Shown here in pieces: positions 8,943-18,179 of a DNA stretch of 64,000 bases (positions within the stretch are counted from its first letter, which is position 1; each line of letters starts with the position of its first letter). The notes below the pieces were generated by a model. The model ran no database searches. It worked only from the letters and a program-made list of their open reading frames with translations, and was not told the DNA's origin. Position numbers and translations under genes: made by a program. The DNA lies in NCBI GenBank assembly GCA_019745415.1, contig JAIETF010000005.1:124001-188000 (forward strand). The letters are read 5' to 3'. This DNA comes from Candidatus Obscuribacterales bacterium (GTDB taxonomy: Bacteria > Cyanobacteriota > Vampirovibrionia > Obscuribacterales > Obscuribacteraceae).

Positions 8943-10661
8943 ATGGAAGACCGGTCAAAGACAAATAGTCCTATTGCCAAGCTTGATCTTTGCATGGTCG
9001 GCTTGATTTTGCCCTTTCTGCTCTTTTTGCTTCACGATCTTTCAACGCGTTCAGGCGATCTTCCATCTCTTTTGACTCTCCATCTCAGTCTCTCCCAGAC
9101 CTTGCTGTTTGGGCAGAGTCTCTATGTCGATTATTTCGATTTTGCTCCACCCTTGGTATTCGAAATCGGCAAAATTCCCTACTTATTGCAGCAGTTTCTG
9201 GGCGGGCTTTTCCCCTTTCGTGTCGAGCTATACACCAAATATGGTGTGTTCTTTCTTTTGCTCTCTTCTTTCCTTACCACATACTATTTGTTTCGCAGTG
9301 CCGGCAAGCAGTTGGCTTCCAGACTGGCTTTTCCTCTGCCATCAGAAGAAAGACTGGCTCTGCAAACGGCACTCAGCCAGATTGATGGGTATTCAACTTC
9401 GTACCTAATTGCCCTTGCCCTATTCACAATCTATGAAAGACTGCAGTTTGGTGATGTGCAGTTTCTCTTGGCTTTGACTTTGACCCCTTGGCTGGCCTAT
9501 GTCTGGTTAACGGGTTTGGGATTAGGGTTCAATCGATATATTTCCATTGCTTTAGGAGTGGCGGCCGGTATAGCTTCTCTGCTTGATTATCCCTTCCCCG
9601 TCATCGTGCTGTTTTGTACGTTGGCTGCCCTTAGGGTTAACTTGCTTAGCCTTAGTCGATTTACTTTTTCTGCCGGTTTCTTTGGCTTGGTTTTGACTCT
9701 GCTTGCAGCCATTCTTCACTATTTTTCTTTAAATGAGGAAGTGCGGCATGCCTTTGAACATTGGGTAGTGCCGCTGAAAATGCTTTCTTATCAGATGTTT
9801 GACGAGGGCATAAACGGCTGGGATGGCGCACCCGACCATAAGGAGATTTTCTATCTTGGCTGCCCGGCTCTTATGTTCGCGGCGGCTGCTGCCCTTCGAT
9901 CTTCTTGGGTTGCCTCTTTGGCCATGGCATTGGTAGGCGGTATGCTCATTTTCCTGCTTGAAAAGCAGGGCTTCGCCCGTGACTTGGTTTTGGCTGTTTG
10001 GGCCAATCTTGCTTTACTGTTTCTCTTCTTCTCTGCCAGTTTTTCTTGGGGGCTCGGCTTTATCAAGAGTCGCATGCCTGGCTCGGCTGGACCTCTGATT
10101 TTTGATCTCAGTATTCGTCTAATTCTTACATTTTCGCTCTTTTTCTTTTTGAACAAGCGCTTTGAAGATTCTTTCTCTGAAGGAATAAACCCGCATCCAT
10201 TGCGGGTAATCAAAGGTCTGTCCGATATCAATATTATGGTGGAGCATAATTCTAAATGGAAAGAATCTGTCTATATATTGTCTGATTACCCGGATCCGGC
10301 TTATCCGTTGCTCTTTAATTTGGAAAGACCGCCGGGCGGTTACTTGCTAAATGGCAGACCGGCACGCATTCTTTTGTCCCTGAAGAAGACTAATGAACTG
10401 AAAGGCGACATGCGAGGGTTTTATGAGCATGTCATTGCTCAGACTCGCCAAGATCTTGATCGCAAAAAGGCTACGCTCATTTTAGCTCATGGTTATTATC
10501 TTTATCAGTTCCTGGAAGAGGCCGGGCTCTTGAACTCAGTGGATGAGAATTATGAACGAATCGGGGATACCGTCTTTTTGAGCGATAATAAAGAGCCCCG
10601 TGAGTATTTGGGTTCCTATTATGCCCTGACGGTTTTCAAAAGTAGGGCGGCTGTCAAATGA
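8943..10661 (+). CDS. Polytopic GT-C-like membrane protein, family A copy 2
   Basis: 572 residues, same plan as the protein at 176: a short cytosolic start, first membrane helix, STRSGDLPSLLTLHLSLSQT and VDYFDFAPP loop, multiple hydrophobic segments to about residue 400, then a soluble tail. Shared blocks with copy 1 include EKQGFARD (EKQGFTRD in copy 1), GINPHP, DYPDPAYPLLFNLER and DNKEPREYLGSYY. The polypeptides are well diverged outside these blocks, so the duplication is old or the copies are under different selection. The stop overlaps the next ATG in ATGA (10658-10661), the classic translational coupling signal. A glycosyltransferase role is inferred from topology only. Confidence 0.7.
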   Translation: MEDRSKTNSPIAKLDLCMVGLILPFLLFLLHDLSTRSGDLPSLLTLHLSLSQTLLFGQSLYVDYFDFAPPLVFEIGKIPYLLQQFLGGLFPFRVELYTKYGVFFLLLSSFLTTYYLFRSAGKQLASRLAFPLPSEERLALQTALSQIDGYSTSYLIALALFTIYERLQFGDVQFLLALTLTPWLAYVWLTGLGLGFNRYISIALGVAAGIASLLDYPFPVIVLFCTLAALRVNLLSLSRFTFSAGFFGLVLTLLAAILHYFSLNEEVRHAFEHWVVPLKMLSYQMFDEGINGWDGAPDHKEIFYLGCPALMFAAAAALRSSWVASLAMALVGGMLIFLLEKQGFARDLVLAVWANLALLFLFFSASFSWGLGFIKSRMPGSAGPLIFDLSIRLILTFSLFFFLNKRFEDSFSEGINPHPLRVIKGLSDINIMVEHNSKWKESVYILSDYPDPAYPLLFNLERPPGGYLLNGRPARILLSLKKTNELKGDMRGFYEHVIAQTRQDLDRKKATLILAHGYYLYQFLEEAGLLNSVDENYERIGDTVFLSDNKEPREYLGSYYALTVFKSRAAVK

Positions 10662-12580
10662 ATAGTTTCATCAAGTCTAAGCCCTTCGAATATTGGATCG
10701 TCACTGCTGCCTATTTTTTGGTTCTCTTGGCTTGCCTTTTGTTGGCTATGCAGAGAGTCGTCTATTGGATGGCACATCCGCTTTTCGTTTGTTCAGATCA
10801 GTCTGTCTATCTCGCTATGGCTGAGCTTATCTTAGCCGGTAAGATTCCATATCGCGATTTCTTCGACTTTAATCCGCCTTTGATTATGTATTTGAATGTG
10901 GTACCGATTATGGTGGCGCGGCTTTTTCATTTGCCGCCGCCTCTCGCTCTTGCTCTCGTGGTTGAGGCTTTGCATGCTGTATCGATCTTGGTCATGGCTA
11001 CCCTGCTTTATGTCTATCGCAAGTCGGTGCCGATTCTTCCCTTTTTGCCCTTTCTTTTTGCCTATGCCTATTTCACTACCTTGATGGAAAACGACATGGG
11101 GCAAAGAGAGCATCTTTTCACTTTTTTCTTTATGCCTTATTTCTTGCTCAGAGGCATCAGACATTTCGGTACTAGACCGTCAAACTGGTTCTCCATACCG
11201 ATTGGCTTCTTCTGCGGCTTGCTCTTGTCTTTAAAGCCGCAATTCTTCTTTCTGGCTTTCTGCGCCGAACTAGGCTTTCTGCTTTCTTCCCGCAACTTTC
11301 GGGCTCTCATCTCTGTTGAAACTCTCAGTCTTTTGGTGGCTCCTTTTGGATATGTCTTGTTATTTTTGCGTTTGCCTAAAGAAGCTCTCAAAGTTCTCTT
11401 CGAGCAAGCCCTGCCTATTTATCAGTACGGCACCATTTGGAGCAGTAAGTGCTTTCCGCACATGCTTTGCAGTTATGACTATTTCATTAGACCTTTCTTG
11501 CAGTTGGTGGCTTCCCTAACTATTGCTTTCCTGATATTGCCCACTTCGCTTGGTCGTAGCCGTTCAGGCGCCTGGCTTTCGCCCTTTATCTTTATTTGTT
11601 TGGGCGCCATGGTTGTCTATATTCAAGGTGCCCAGGCTTGGACTTATAGACTTTTGCCGATGGCCTTGTTTGCCCAGGTGTTATTGGCTTACGAAGCAGG
11701 ACTCATCTGTTCCGCCCCGCTGATGAGGGCATTTCAGATGTGGAAGGGCTTTTCGCTTTTAGCTTCCCTGATGGTATTCGGCTTTACTGCAAACTATGCC
11801 AACCTATGCATAGCAGAGTATAGAACTGTGCCGCCTGATCGCTTCGATATAAATCTAGAAGGTCTCGGTTATAGCGGCTTCTCACCTCGAAACGATTTCG
11901 ACGAAACTTTCTTTAGTATGATAGAGAGCAGTCAGCCTGATGACAAAATCGTTCACATCGGCTCTGGAATTAGACCGGGCTATCCTGCCCAGTTGCAGGC
12001 CGGGCGGGCACCAGGCTCTCGCTATCTCTATTTCATGATTACCATGATTCGTTCGGCGGTAGAGGTCAACCCCAAGCTGAAAGATAAGTTTGCTGCCATC
12101 GAAAAACAGGTGGTGGATAATCTTGGCGAAGATATACTGAAGAATCGGCCGAACTTGGTCTATTTGCAAGACTTTCCAGTGAGAGATGCTCTCCAGGAAC
12201 ATCATTTTGTCGAGCGCTTTCTCGGTAATTACACCGAGATTGGTACTGTAGACTCGACGCGCATATATAGATTGACCGGTGTTAAGTTTAACTATGCCGC
12301 ATTTGATGTTTGGCGTCGGGCTGAGATTGCTATGTCGGTTCTGCGCAAAGAATTGACCGCCGAACAAGCTGCCGCTAAGTACCAGCTGCCTATCGATGTG
12401 CTAAACGACTGGGTGAAGCGGGCCAAGGCCGGACTTTTGCGGCGTTTGTCCGATCGCACTCTAGACCGCGAGGCCGAGATGCAGAAAGAGATCTATGACT
12501 TGAACGATCGTCTCTATAAGCTGAATCTTGAGAAAGGCGAGTTGGAACAAGAATTGTTCAAGTTGAAGGAAAAACAGTAA
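10658..12580 (+). CDS. Polytopic GT-C-like membrane protein with C-terminal helix-turn-helix, family B copy 2
   Basis: 640 residues, overlapping the preceding gene by 4 nt. It is strongly similar to the protein at 2013: CSDQSVYLAMAELILAGKIP and YRDFFDFNPPLIMYLNVVPI near the N-terminus, MGQREHLFTFFFMPYFLLRG in the middle, GSGIRPGYPAQLQAGRAPGS in the soluble part. At about residues 550-600, VLRKELTAEQAAAKYQLP then NDWVKRAKAGL preserves the IS3-OrfA-like helix-turn-helix pattern, followed by a long heptad-rich coiled coil to the end. The domain is kept in both full copies, so it is a functional part and not a chance read-through. The operon ends in a strong hairpin at 12571-12619. Confidence 0.72.
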   Translation: MNSFIKSKPFEYWIVTAAYFLVLLACLLLAMQRVVYWMAHPLFVCSDQSVYLAMAELILAGKIPYRDFFDFNPPLIMYLNVVPIMVARLFHLPPPLALALVVEALHAVSILVMATLLYVYRKSVPILPFLPFLFAYAYFTTLMENDMGQREHLFTFFFMPYFLLRGIRHFGTRPSNWFSIPIGFFCGLLLSLKPQFFFLAFCAELGFLLSSRNFRALISVETLSLLVAPFGYVLLFLRLPKEALKVLFEQALPIYQYGTIWSSKCFPHMLCSYDYFIRPFLQLVASLTIAFLILPTSLGRSRSGAWLSPFIFICLGAMVVYIQGAQAWTYRLLPMALFAQVLLAYEAGLICSAPLMRAFQMWKGFSLLASLMVFGFTANYANLCIAEYRTVPPDRFDINLEGLGYSGFSPRNDFDETFFSMIESSQPDDKIVHIGSGIRPGYPAQLQAGRAPGSRYLYFMITMIRSAVEVNPKLKDKFAAIEKQVVDNLGEDILKNRPNLVYLQDFPVRDALQEHHFVERFLGNYTEIGTVDSTRIYRLTGVKFNYAAFDVWRRAEIAMSVLRKELTAEQAAAKYQLPIDVLNDWVKRAKAGLLRRLSDRTLDREAEMQKEIYDLNDRLYKLNLEKGELEQELFKLKEKQ

Positions 12581-12619
12581 AGAAAAGACCGGCAGCCACC
12601 GGTCTTCCTTTACTGTTTT
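12571..12619. terminator. Bidirectional terminator between convergent genes
   Basis: AAGACCGG (12585-12592) and CCGGTCTT (12599-12606) form a perfect 8-bp stem with loop CAGCCA. An outer arm, AAAACAGTAAAG against CTTTACTGTTTT, extends it on both sides. The A-rich left flank and T-rich right flank allow termination on either strand, matching its place between family B copy 2 and the convergent FHA gene. Confidence 0.8.
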
Positions 12620-12637
12620 GCATTTGTGAACTGCTGT

Positions 12638-14740
12638 CTAAGTGGCGGAAAGAAGCGAACTGAGCTTATTTGCACCTTCTTCTTTTTCTGCCGGTTCTGT
12701 CTTCCCTGGTTCGAGGTCATAGCCGCTCAACCAACCGCTTCCTTGTATTACAGCTGCTCTCAATGCTTCCGGCTTGCCTTCGCCGAGAGCCACTTCTTTG
12801 TATAGCGAGAGCAATTGCAAGGTGGTCATCAGGCAAACATTCTTCTTCGAAGCATATTCCTGCAACTCTAAATCCTCGGCGCTGTCTCCACCAACTTGCG
12901 GCGGTCCATCACCGATTTTGCTGACAATGAGGATGCCTTTAGGCTCGGTACCCTTTTCGCACCAATAGCGAGTCTGCGAGATGGAGAGTTGTCCGAGATG
13001 CGACCGCTCCGCTTGCGTGGTCGTCCAAATAACTCTGGCAATTGAAACTTGTTTGTCGTCCGATTCCAGTCTCAATTCGTTCTTATCATCGGCGGCGATG
13101 GTCACTTTCCAACCGATAAGACCCATCACCTTGCCGCAAGCTTCCACCAATTCGTCACCAGTGGTGGTGAGTAGGGTGTTGCGAATGCCCTTGGTAAGGG
13201 CTACCCTGGTCTCTACATCCCTGATTTTCTGTTGGGCTTGTTTTACCTGCTCATTGAGTTCGTCCAGCTCTGTATTGAGCTTTCCAATTTCATCAGAAAA
13301 ATAACGTTTACACCAATCCGGCACTGAACTCGCCCCCGCTGTTAACAATTTGTCTTGATTTGCCTCTACAGGCACGGATACCTGAGGTTCTGGAATAATC
13401 TCTTTCACCTCTTTTGCAGCCGCTATCGGCTCGGTTTCCGCTGGAGCGGAACTTTCGCCGCCTTCAGCTTTAAGTTTAATTTCACCGGTTTGAGACTGCT
13501 TCTGTACCTCAGAAGCATCGATGACTGGGCTTTCTTGCGTTGGAGCCTCTTCCTTGCTACTTTCTTCGGGAAGCTCGGCTGCAGCTGTCTCAACGGACTG
13601 AAGCTCTAAGGCTGTGTCATGTTTACCGTTGTTGTCTTTTGCTTCTGGTTCTGCCTCTTGGCTCTTCGCTTCGGCTTCTTCTTCGGCTCGACGTTTCGCT
13701 TCTTCTTCTTCTCTTTCTTTTTCTTCTTCTTCACGCTTGCTTTCAGACTGAGCAAGCAGATTTCCCAACGCCAGTTTTGGCGGTTCTATTACTTTTTCGG
13801 CTGGTTCCGATTTGCTAGCATCACCGTCTTCGGCTTTGACCTCGTCTTTACCGGCATCTACCGATTCGGTCGGATGCACCGGTTTTTCTTGCAGAGTACC
13901 GGGCATAGGCAGTGCCTCTATTGTCACTGTATCACTCGGTTTATTGAGTATACGCTCGGGAAATTTGTCGAGTTTCTTGGCGGCTACCGCATCGCCGGTG
14001 GTGGCTTCTTCTGCGGCTGACTCGGCTGCGGCTTCGATTTCTTTGAGAAGTTCCTTGTCTTTTGCGGCTAGTTTCGCTTTGACATCGTCTTCTTTAGCTT
14101 GTTCTTCTTTCGATTGCTCTTCTTTCGCTTGATCTTCTTTGTCTCCACCGTCAGCGAGAGGGGAAAGCAGCGAGGCGAGAGAAGCTTTAGCTTTCGGTTT
14201 CTCTTCCTCTTTTTTCTCTTCTTGAAGTTGAATGGAATTGGCAGCTTGTTCTAGCTTTTCAATCAGGCTGGCATCTGGTTTTGCCATCTCTTGCGTATGG
14301 TCTTTAGCTCCCGGTATGGGACCATCTAAATCTTTCGCTTCCTTAATATCAATGGGACTATCACCTTGTCCCTCAATGGCTTTGGTAGATGGCTCTGCGC
14401 CGTCGCCTGCCGCCTTGTCTGCCTGCTCGACGACAAACCAAAATAAAGAAACACCGACCTTTAAGACGTCGCCGTCTTTGATAGTCTCGGGTGAGGTAAG
14501 CTGGTTGCCATTCAGAAAAGTACCGTGTCTGCTTTTGGCATCTTGTACTGTGAATTCGTCGTTTTCGTAGCTGATAATAAAGTGGAACCGCGATATCGAC
14601 TGATCGCCGCTAATGACGATGTCGTTCAAGTCATCGCGTCCTACCCTGCATCTGGGAGTGGCGACCGGGATCTTGCGGTTTGACACCAGGTCGACCAGAT
14701 AAGCTGTGGGAGTTTTTTGACCTTCTTGATTGTTTTCCAT
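12638..14740 (-). CDS. FHA-domain protein with acidic coiled-coil linker and restriction-endonuclease-like C-terminus
   Basis: About 700 residues from the preferred ATG at 14740 (an upstream in-frame ATG at 14824 adds 28 residues unlike the family start). Residues about 15-105 form an FHA phosphothreonine-binding domain: CRVGRDDLNDIVISGDQSIS, RFHF, SRHGTFLNG. The next 370 residues are low-complexity, Glu/Lys/Ala-rich and partly coiled coil (REEEEAKRRAEEEAEAKSQE). From about residue 510 a short coiled coil leads into a domain resembling inactive PD-(D/E)XK nucleases: ELVEACGKVMGLIGWKV, later PKGILIVSKIG and KKNVCLMTTLQLLSLYK. The usual ExK strand reads VSIARVIWT, so catalysis is unlikely. The FHA call is firm; the nuclease-like fold is inference. 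Confidence 0.75.
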   Translation of the reverse strand: MENNQEGQKTPTAYLVDLVSNRKIPVATPRCRVGRDDLNDIVISGDQSISRFHFIISYENDEFTVQDAKSRHGTFLNGNQLTSPETIKDGDVLKVGVSLFWFVVEQADKAAGDGAEPSTKAIEGQGDSPIDIKEAKDLDGPIPGAKDHTQEMAKPDASLIEKLEQAANSIQLQEEKKEEEKPKAKASLASLLSPLADGGDKEDQAKEEQSKEEQAKEDDVKAKLAAKDKELLKEIEAAAESAAEEATTGDAVAAKKLDKFPERILNKPSDTVTIEALPMPGTLQEKPVHPTESVDAGKDEVKAEDGDASKSEPAEKVIEPPKLALGNLLAQSESKREEEEKEREEEEAKRRAEEEAEAKSQEAEPEAKDNNGKHDTALELQSVETAAAELPEESSKEEAPTQESPVIDASEVQKQSQTGEIKLKAEGGESSAPAETEPIAAAKEVKEIIPEPQVSVPVEANQDKLLTAGASSVPDWCKRYFSDEIGKLNTELDELNEQVKQAQQKIRDVETRVALTKGIRNTLLTTTGDELVEACGKVMGLIGWKVTIAADDKNELRLESDDKQVSIARVIWTTTQAERSHLGQLSISQTRYWCEKGTEPKGILIVSKIGDGPPQVGGDSAEDLELQEYASKKNVCLMTTLQLLSLYKEVALGEGKPEALRAAVIQGSGWLSGYDLEPGKTEPAEKEEGANKLSSLLSAT

Positions 14741-14909
14741 TTCAAAGCTTTCAGGGCGAAAAGAGAAGTTTACTTCATGCACTAAAGTAGCGGATGCTGA
14801 CAAGTGGGGTTGTCCCCGAATCAATAATCATGTTCCACACTGAAGAGAATATTAACGCTTAGCTGGCTCTTGTGTGAGCTTGACATTTAATTTTGAGTGA
14901 CCGGCTTTC

Positions 14910-15569
14910 TTAGCGGCCTAGTGCTTTAGCTATTTCGTCAGCCAGACTTTCGGCAATTTCGGGCAATTGCTCTTCAATAAAAACGTTTGATACGGCTCTG
15001 CCCTTGGCTGCCTTCACCTTTTTGTAGAAGCGCTTGGCTGATGCTTTCCAAACCGGGCTCGCACTGCCTTCTTTAACTAGTCTGGCAGAAACAATCACCA
15101 CATATTTGTCACTCAATACAGTGTTTCCATCGAATTCGAGCCGGTCCACGTCTCCCTCAAGGGTATAGCCAGACCCTAGGCGCTTGGCTAGCTCGGCTTG
15201 CCGACTGCTTTTGTCGGCAGCGGCTGATAAACCTATGTCGTCGAGGGTCTGCTTAAGTTCTTTGCTGCTAACCACCGACTTGCCAAGCTTCTCGGCTAGT
15301 TTTTCGTTGAGTAAGTCTGATAAGTTTCGGGGTATCGAGGCTAATTCTGCCTTGGTCGGGTCGGTCATACCGGTTTTTGCTTTCCAAAGTATGTCTGCAT
15401 CTATGGCGGTGGTTTTGGGTCCACCGAAAGGCATTACCACCAGTCGGTCTTTATCAGCTTCGGCCAGAGCTGGAATAAAGGCTGACCCGATAAGAGTCAT
15501 AAGTAAGGCTAGTGAAGTCGACTGAACGCTCAATCTGGTCTGTTTGGCTATGCTTTGAAATGCGAGCAT
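14910..15569 (-). CDS. Exported CsgG/TolB-N-like protein of unknown function
   Basis: 219 residues with a signal peptide ending near PALAEA. The mature part begins RLVVMPFGG, then a helical segment NLSDLLNEKLAEKLG, VVSSKELKQTLDDIGL, LAKRLGSGYTLEGDVDRLEF and a strand-rich C-terminal half. This order (VMPF strand, helix, ordinal-type helix, GxxYxLxG strand) recalls the nucleotide-binding-like fold of CsgG, LpoB and TolB-N proteins, in which the domain mediates envelope protein contacts. There is no lipobox. It is transcribed in the same direction as the FHA gene, 169 bp upstream of it, so they may or may not share a transcript. Similarity is by pattern only. Confidence 0.6.
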   Translation of the reverse strand: MLAFQSIAKQTRLSVQSTSLALLMTLIGSAFIPALAEADKDRLVVMPFGGPKTTAIDADILWKAKTGMTDPTKAELASIPRNLSDLLNEKLAEKLGKSVVSSKELKQTLDDIGLSAAADKSSRQAELAKRLGSGYTLEGDVDRLEFDGNTVLSDKYVVIVSARLVKEGSASPVWKASAKRFYKKVKAAKGRAVSNVFIEEQLPEIAESLADEIAKALGR

Positions 15570-15768
15570 TGCATCCTCTTATTAGTTCTAGAAGGCTAAG
15601 CGTCAATAGTAGGAGTCGGTTCTTAAACAAAGAACAAAACATTTTTGAATATTAAGGAGTGTTAACGATGCTTGCCTAATTTCGTGGGTTGGGTTTTCAA
15701 CGGCTTGTTCTAATGCGCCGCTCTTAATACACTGTAGGATTATGAGAGTCAGTACAATGGAGTGAGCT

Positions 15769-16254
15769 ATGACAGAGCCCGGCGCATCAGATGCAGTAGC
15801 CCCCAACGCCCCGAGCGAAAGTTTCGGACTGGCTTTCCTCGACTATCTCAAGACCTTGCCCTGGTGTAAGCAAGAAAATGGTTCACTCGTGGCAGTGCAC
15901 AAGCTGACCAGTGAAGTTATCGAGGCAGTTCGTGAACATGAGATCAAAGTCTATCCCGGCGGTATGAATGTCAAATTACCTCGCTCTGTGCTGATGGGTC
16001 TCCAGAAACAGTGTGACGACGAACAGCCACTACCGGCGGTGTTGGTCTATAAGCACGATGTTGTGGAGATTTGGTTTAGAAGGGCAAAGTCGGAGGGTTT
16101 TCCCTTCGATACCTGGAGCGATCCCTCTGCCCTAGCTATCGAAAGAGAGAAATGTTCAGTGCCTGGTAGCTCTTTGGGGGCTCATTTTAGTGCTGTTTAT
16201 AACGAGTTGCTTGGTAAGGCGAATGTATGTCCGGCAATGATGCCGCCCTATTAG
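15769..16254 (+). CDS. Hypothetical cytosolic protein
   Basis: 161 residues, no signal peptide or membrane segment. I do not recognise the family. After a flexible Ala/Pro/Ser start, the segment FGLAFLDYLKTLPW and the mix of short hydrophobic strands (PAVLVYKHDVVEIWFRRA) suggest one compact alpha/beta domain. The ATG at 15769 is preceded by GGAG (AATGGAGTGAGCT), a good ribosome site. The gene is a single unit: the preceding gene is divergent and a strong terminator follows at 16275. Translation from a good start and the terminator support a real gene. Confidence 0.6.
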   Translation: MTEPGASDAVAPNAPSESFGLAFLDYLKTLPWCKQENGSLVAVHKLTSEVIEAVREHEIKVYPGGMNVKLPRSVLMGLQKQCDDEQPLPAVLVYKHDVVEIWFRRAKSEGFPFDTWSDPSALAIEREKCSVPGSSLGAHFSAVYNELLGKANVCPAMMPPY

Positions 16255-16274
16255 TTAGTTGAGCATAAGCTAGA

Positions 16275-16301
16275 AGAGCCCCTATTGGGGCTCTTTTTTT
16301 T
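16275..16301 (+). terminator. Rho-independent terminator
   Basis: AGAGCCCC (16275-16282), loop TATT, GGGGCTCT (16287-16294), then a run of about eight T. This is a textbook intrinsic terminator for the gene ending at 16254. The convergent gene at 16314 ends just beyond it. Confidence 0.9.
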
Positions 16302-16313
16302 AGAGAGGCGCGA

Positions 16314-18077
16314 CTAGCGTCGCCAGAAATAGTGCCAGGAATAATTGACCTTACGGGTTTCACCAGGCTTCATCTCCGGTGCGCCGGTGAATTTGCCGAT
16401 GCCGTTAATATTGAGCCACCAATGCGGCAGGGTGAAATATCCATGCCAGCCTATCTTCGACCACTCATCGATAGGATTGAGCATTTCAATTCGACCGGCG
16501 TCCGAGATCTTGTCAAGTTTGCCTAGAACTTTACGATTGAATTCCAGATTGATTGTCTTGCCTGAATAATTAGTGAAAGTCAGCTCTCCTTCCATATTGA
16601 TGCGGGCAAATTTGTCGTCTTGCCAGGTAACTGCATCGGGGGTGCGGCCTGTCTCTCGCTCGTTCTTGCTGACCTTGATATCGACTGCATTGGTGAGGTC
16701 CATATCGCTAGAAGCGCCGGCAGAAGTATATGTCATCAGGCTCTGGGCTAGTACTTCTTGCTTGTTGCCGGTCTCTAAGCAAATAAGTGCCGGGGCCGTC
16801 GTAAATGGTTGCTTGGCCGTATTCTTCAACCTGATTTTGTGCATCACCTTCAGTGCTTCTTCCAGCTTGGCCAGAATCTGTTCTCCGCCTCTATTATTTT
16901 GCACCTCGGGTGGTGGCATAACCGGAATCTCTAGGCTATAGAGATCTTTGTACTCAGCTTGATATTCAGCCACCGGTAAGACCGCTCTTTCGCCTTTCTT
17001 GAGACTGAGGTGTTTGATATTGAAGACAAAAAGATCTTCGTTTTTGGCTTCTCCGGTAACTATTGGTGTCGCAGAATCAGATGGCGCGTCGGATTCCGCC
17101 GCACCATAGGCTTGCTGCGTCATGATGGCATTGCTTAAGTAACCGAGTCTGGACTGATTGCCAATGTTGCTTGCTACTCTAGCAAGGGTTTGACTGAGCG
17201 AAATTGGATCGGTGTCGTCCTTGAAGGCAAAAGAAGGGACACCCACAACAAGATTGGCACTTACGTCTTCCAGGTCTATAAGGTCATTGACCAAGGTGGC
17301 TTGCAACTTAACTCTTGCATGACCGTTTCCATCAACCGTTACTTTATAGCTCGGTATCCAGCGCAAGCCCTTTTGCAGGTACATCATACCTACTTTGTTG
17401 CTGCCCCTTCCGTCAAACTTAAGGCTGAGAATATCTTTCAAATCTTCTTGCTTGGTTCGCCTTTGATAGTCACCCTTAAATGTAAGTGTTTGAATACGTT
17501 CAACCGGCACAAAGTTGAAACCGCTCTCTGTTTTCAGTTCGACTAAGTCGCTTCTCTGCGGCAAGGTGAGGTCGGCGCTGACAGCCGGATTGGCTGCGGC
17601 CAGCTCTTCGGCGCTACGTTGTGGAAAGCCAATGATTTCAGCATCATAGCCAATTAGTTTGCTGGCGTCTCCGCTTCCTACCAGTTCCTCCACGTGTACG
17701 CGGGCACCTTTATTGCCTTCAATCAGTTCGCTCAGTGAAAGAGCGGTCGGTTTCCTGGTGATTTTTCGTTTGCCGGCTACGGCGCTGACCAGTTTCTTTG
17801 TTTGGTCGCCACTGTAAGGAAAGAAAGTGCCGAGAACCGGGGAAGGTAAGCTGTCAAGCAAAAGCTCGCCATTGTCATTGAGAGGCAGATCGCCCTCTTG
17901 GATGACAAGTGCGTGTCCGTCTTTGAAGACGGTTACCTCTCTCACCGGCAGACGACTGACGGACGTACTTTCTTGACCTGTCTTTAGGTCTGAGGCTAGG
18001 GACTTGCTGCCTGGGTTACCTATCGCCGCAAGCATAAGGAAAGAGAGGGAAAGAGGCAGTACTTTTCTTGTTTTCAT
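16314..18077 (-). CDS. Exported DUF4139-like protein
   Basis: 587 residues with a signal peptide (hydrophobic LPLSLSFLMLAAIG). The mature start LPVREVTVFKDGHALVIQEG matches the opening of DUF4139-type proteins (VTLYPDRALVTREG style). At about residues 235-285, MMYLQKGLRWIPSYKV and LQATLVNDLIDLEDVSANLV match the conserved core of that family. The family is beta-rich and often secreted; its function is unknown. The C-terminus ends in a WHYFWRR motif, an unusual aromatic/basic tail. Transcribed alone; the divergent Sel1 gene starts 103 bp away. Confidence 0.7.
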   Translation of the reverse strand: MKTRKVLPLSLSFLMLAAIGNPGSKSLASDLKTGQESTSVSRLPVREVTVFKDGHALVIQEGDLPLNDNGELLLDSLPSPVLGTFFPYSGDQTKKLVSAVAGKRKITRKPTALSLSELIEGNKGARVHVEELVGSGDASKLIGYDAEIIGFPQRSAEELAAANPAVSADLTLPQRSDLVELKTESGFNFVPVERIQTLTFKGDYQRRTKQEDLKDILSLKFDGRGSNKVGMMYLQKGLRWIPSYKVTVDGNGHARVKLQATLVNDLIDLEDVSANLVVGVPSFAFKDDTDPISLSQTLARVASNIGNQSRLGYLSNAIMTQQAYGAAESDAPSDSATPIVTGEAKNEDLFVFNIKHLSLKKGERAVLPVAEYQAEYKDLYSLEIPVMPPPEVQNNRGGEQILAKLEEALKVMHKIRLKNTAKQPFTTAPALICLETGNKQEVLAQSLMTYTSAGASSDMDLTNAVDIKVSKNERETGRTPDAVTWQDDKFARINMEGELTFTNYSGKTINLEFNRKVLGKLDKISDAGRIEMLNPIDEWSKIGWHGYFTLPHWWLNINGIGKFTGAPEMKPGETRKVNYSWHYFWRR

Positions 18078-18179
18078 AATATGGCGAAGTCTTTCTTGAA
18101 GGCGAACATAATTGATTTAAGCATCGACTCTATCGACCAACCCCGGTATTTACCCTAGAATTTAGAGAACTCCATTTCT

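Noticed and set aside
11882..12367. 161-residue frame opposite family B copy 2
   Set aside because: Shadow of the membrane protein's soluble region; the forward frame is confirmed by the copy at 2013.
2013..12580. Transposase remnants because of the IS3-OrfA-like helix-turn-helix
   Set aside because: The module is in frame at the end of two intact paralogues; there are no terminal inverted repeats, no orfB and no target duplication.
13619..14020. 133-residue frame opposite the FHA linker
   Set aside because: It is the antisense of the repetitive Glu/Lys/Ala linker and encodes only Phe/Leu-rich low-complexity sequence.
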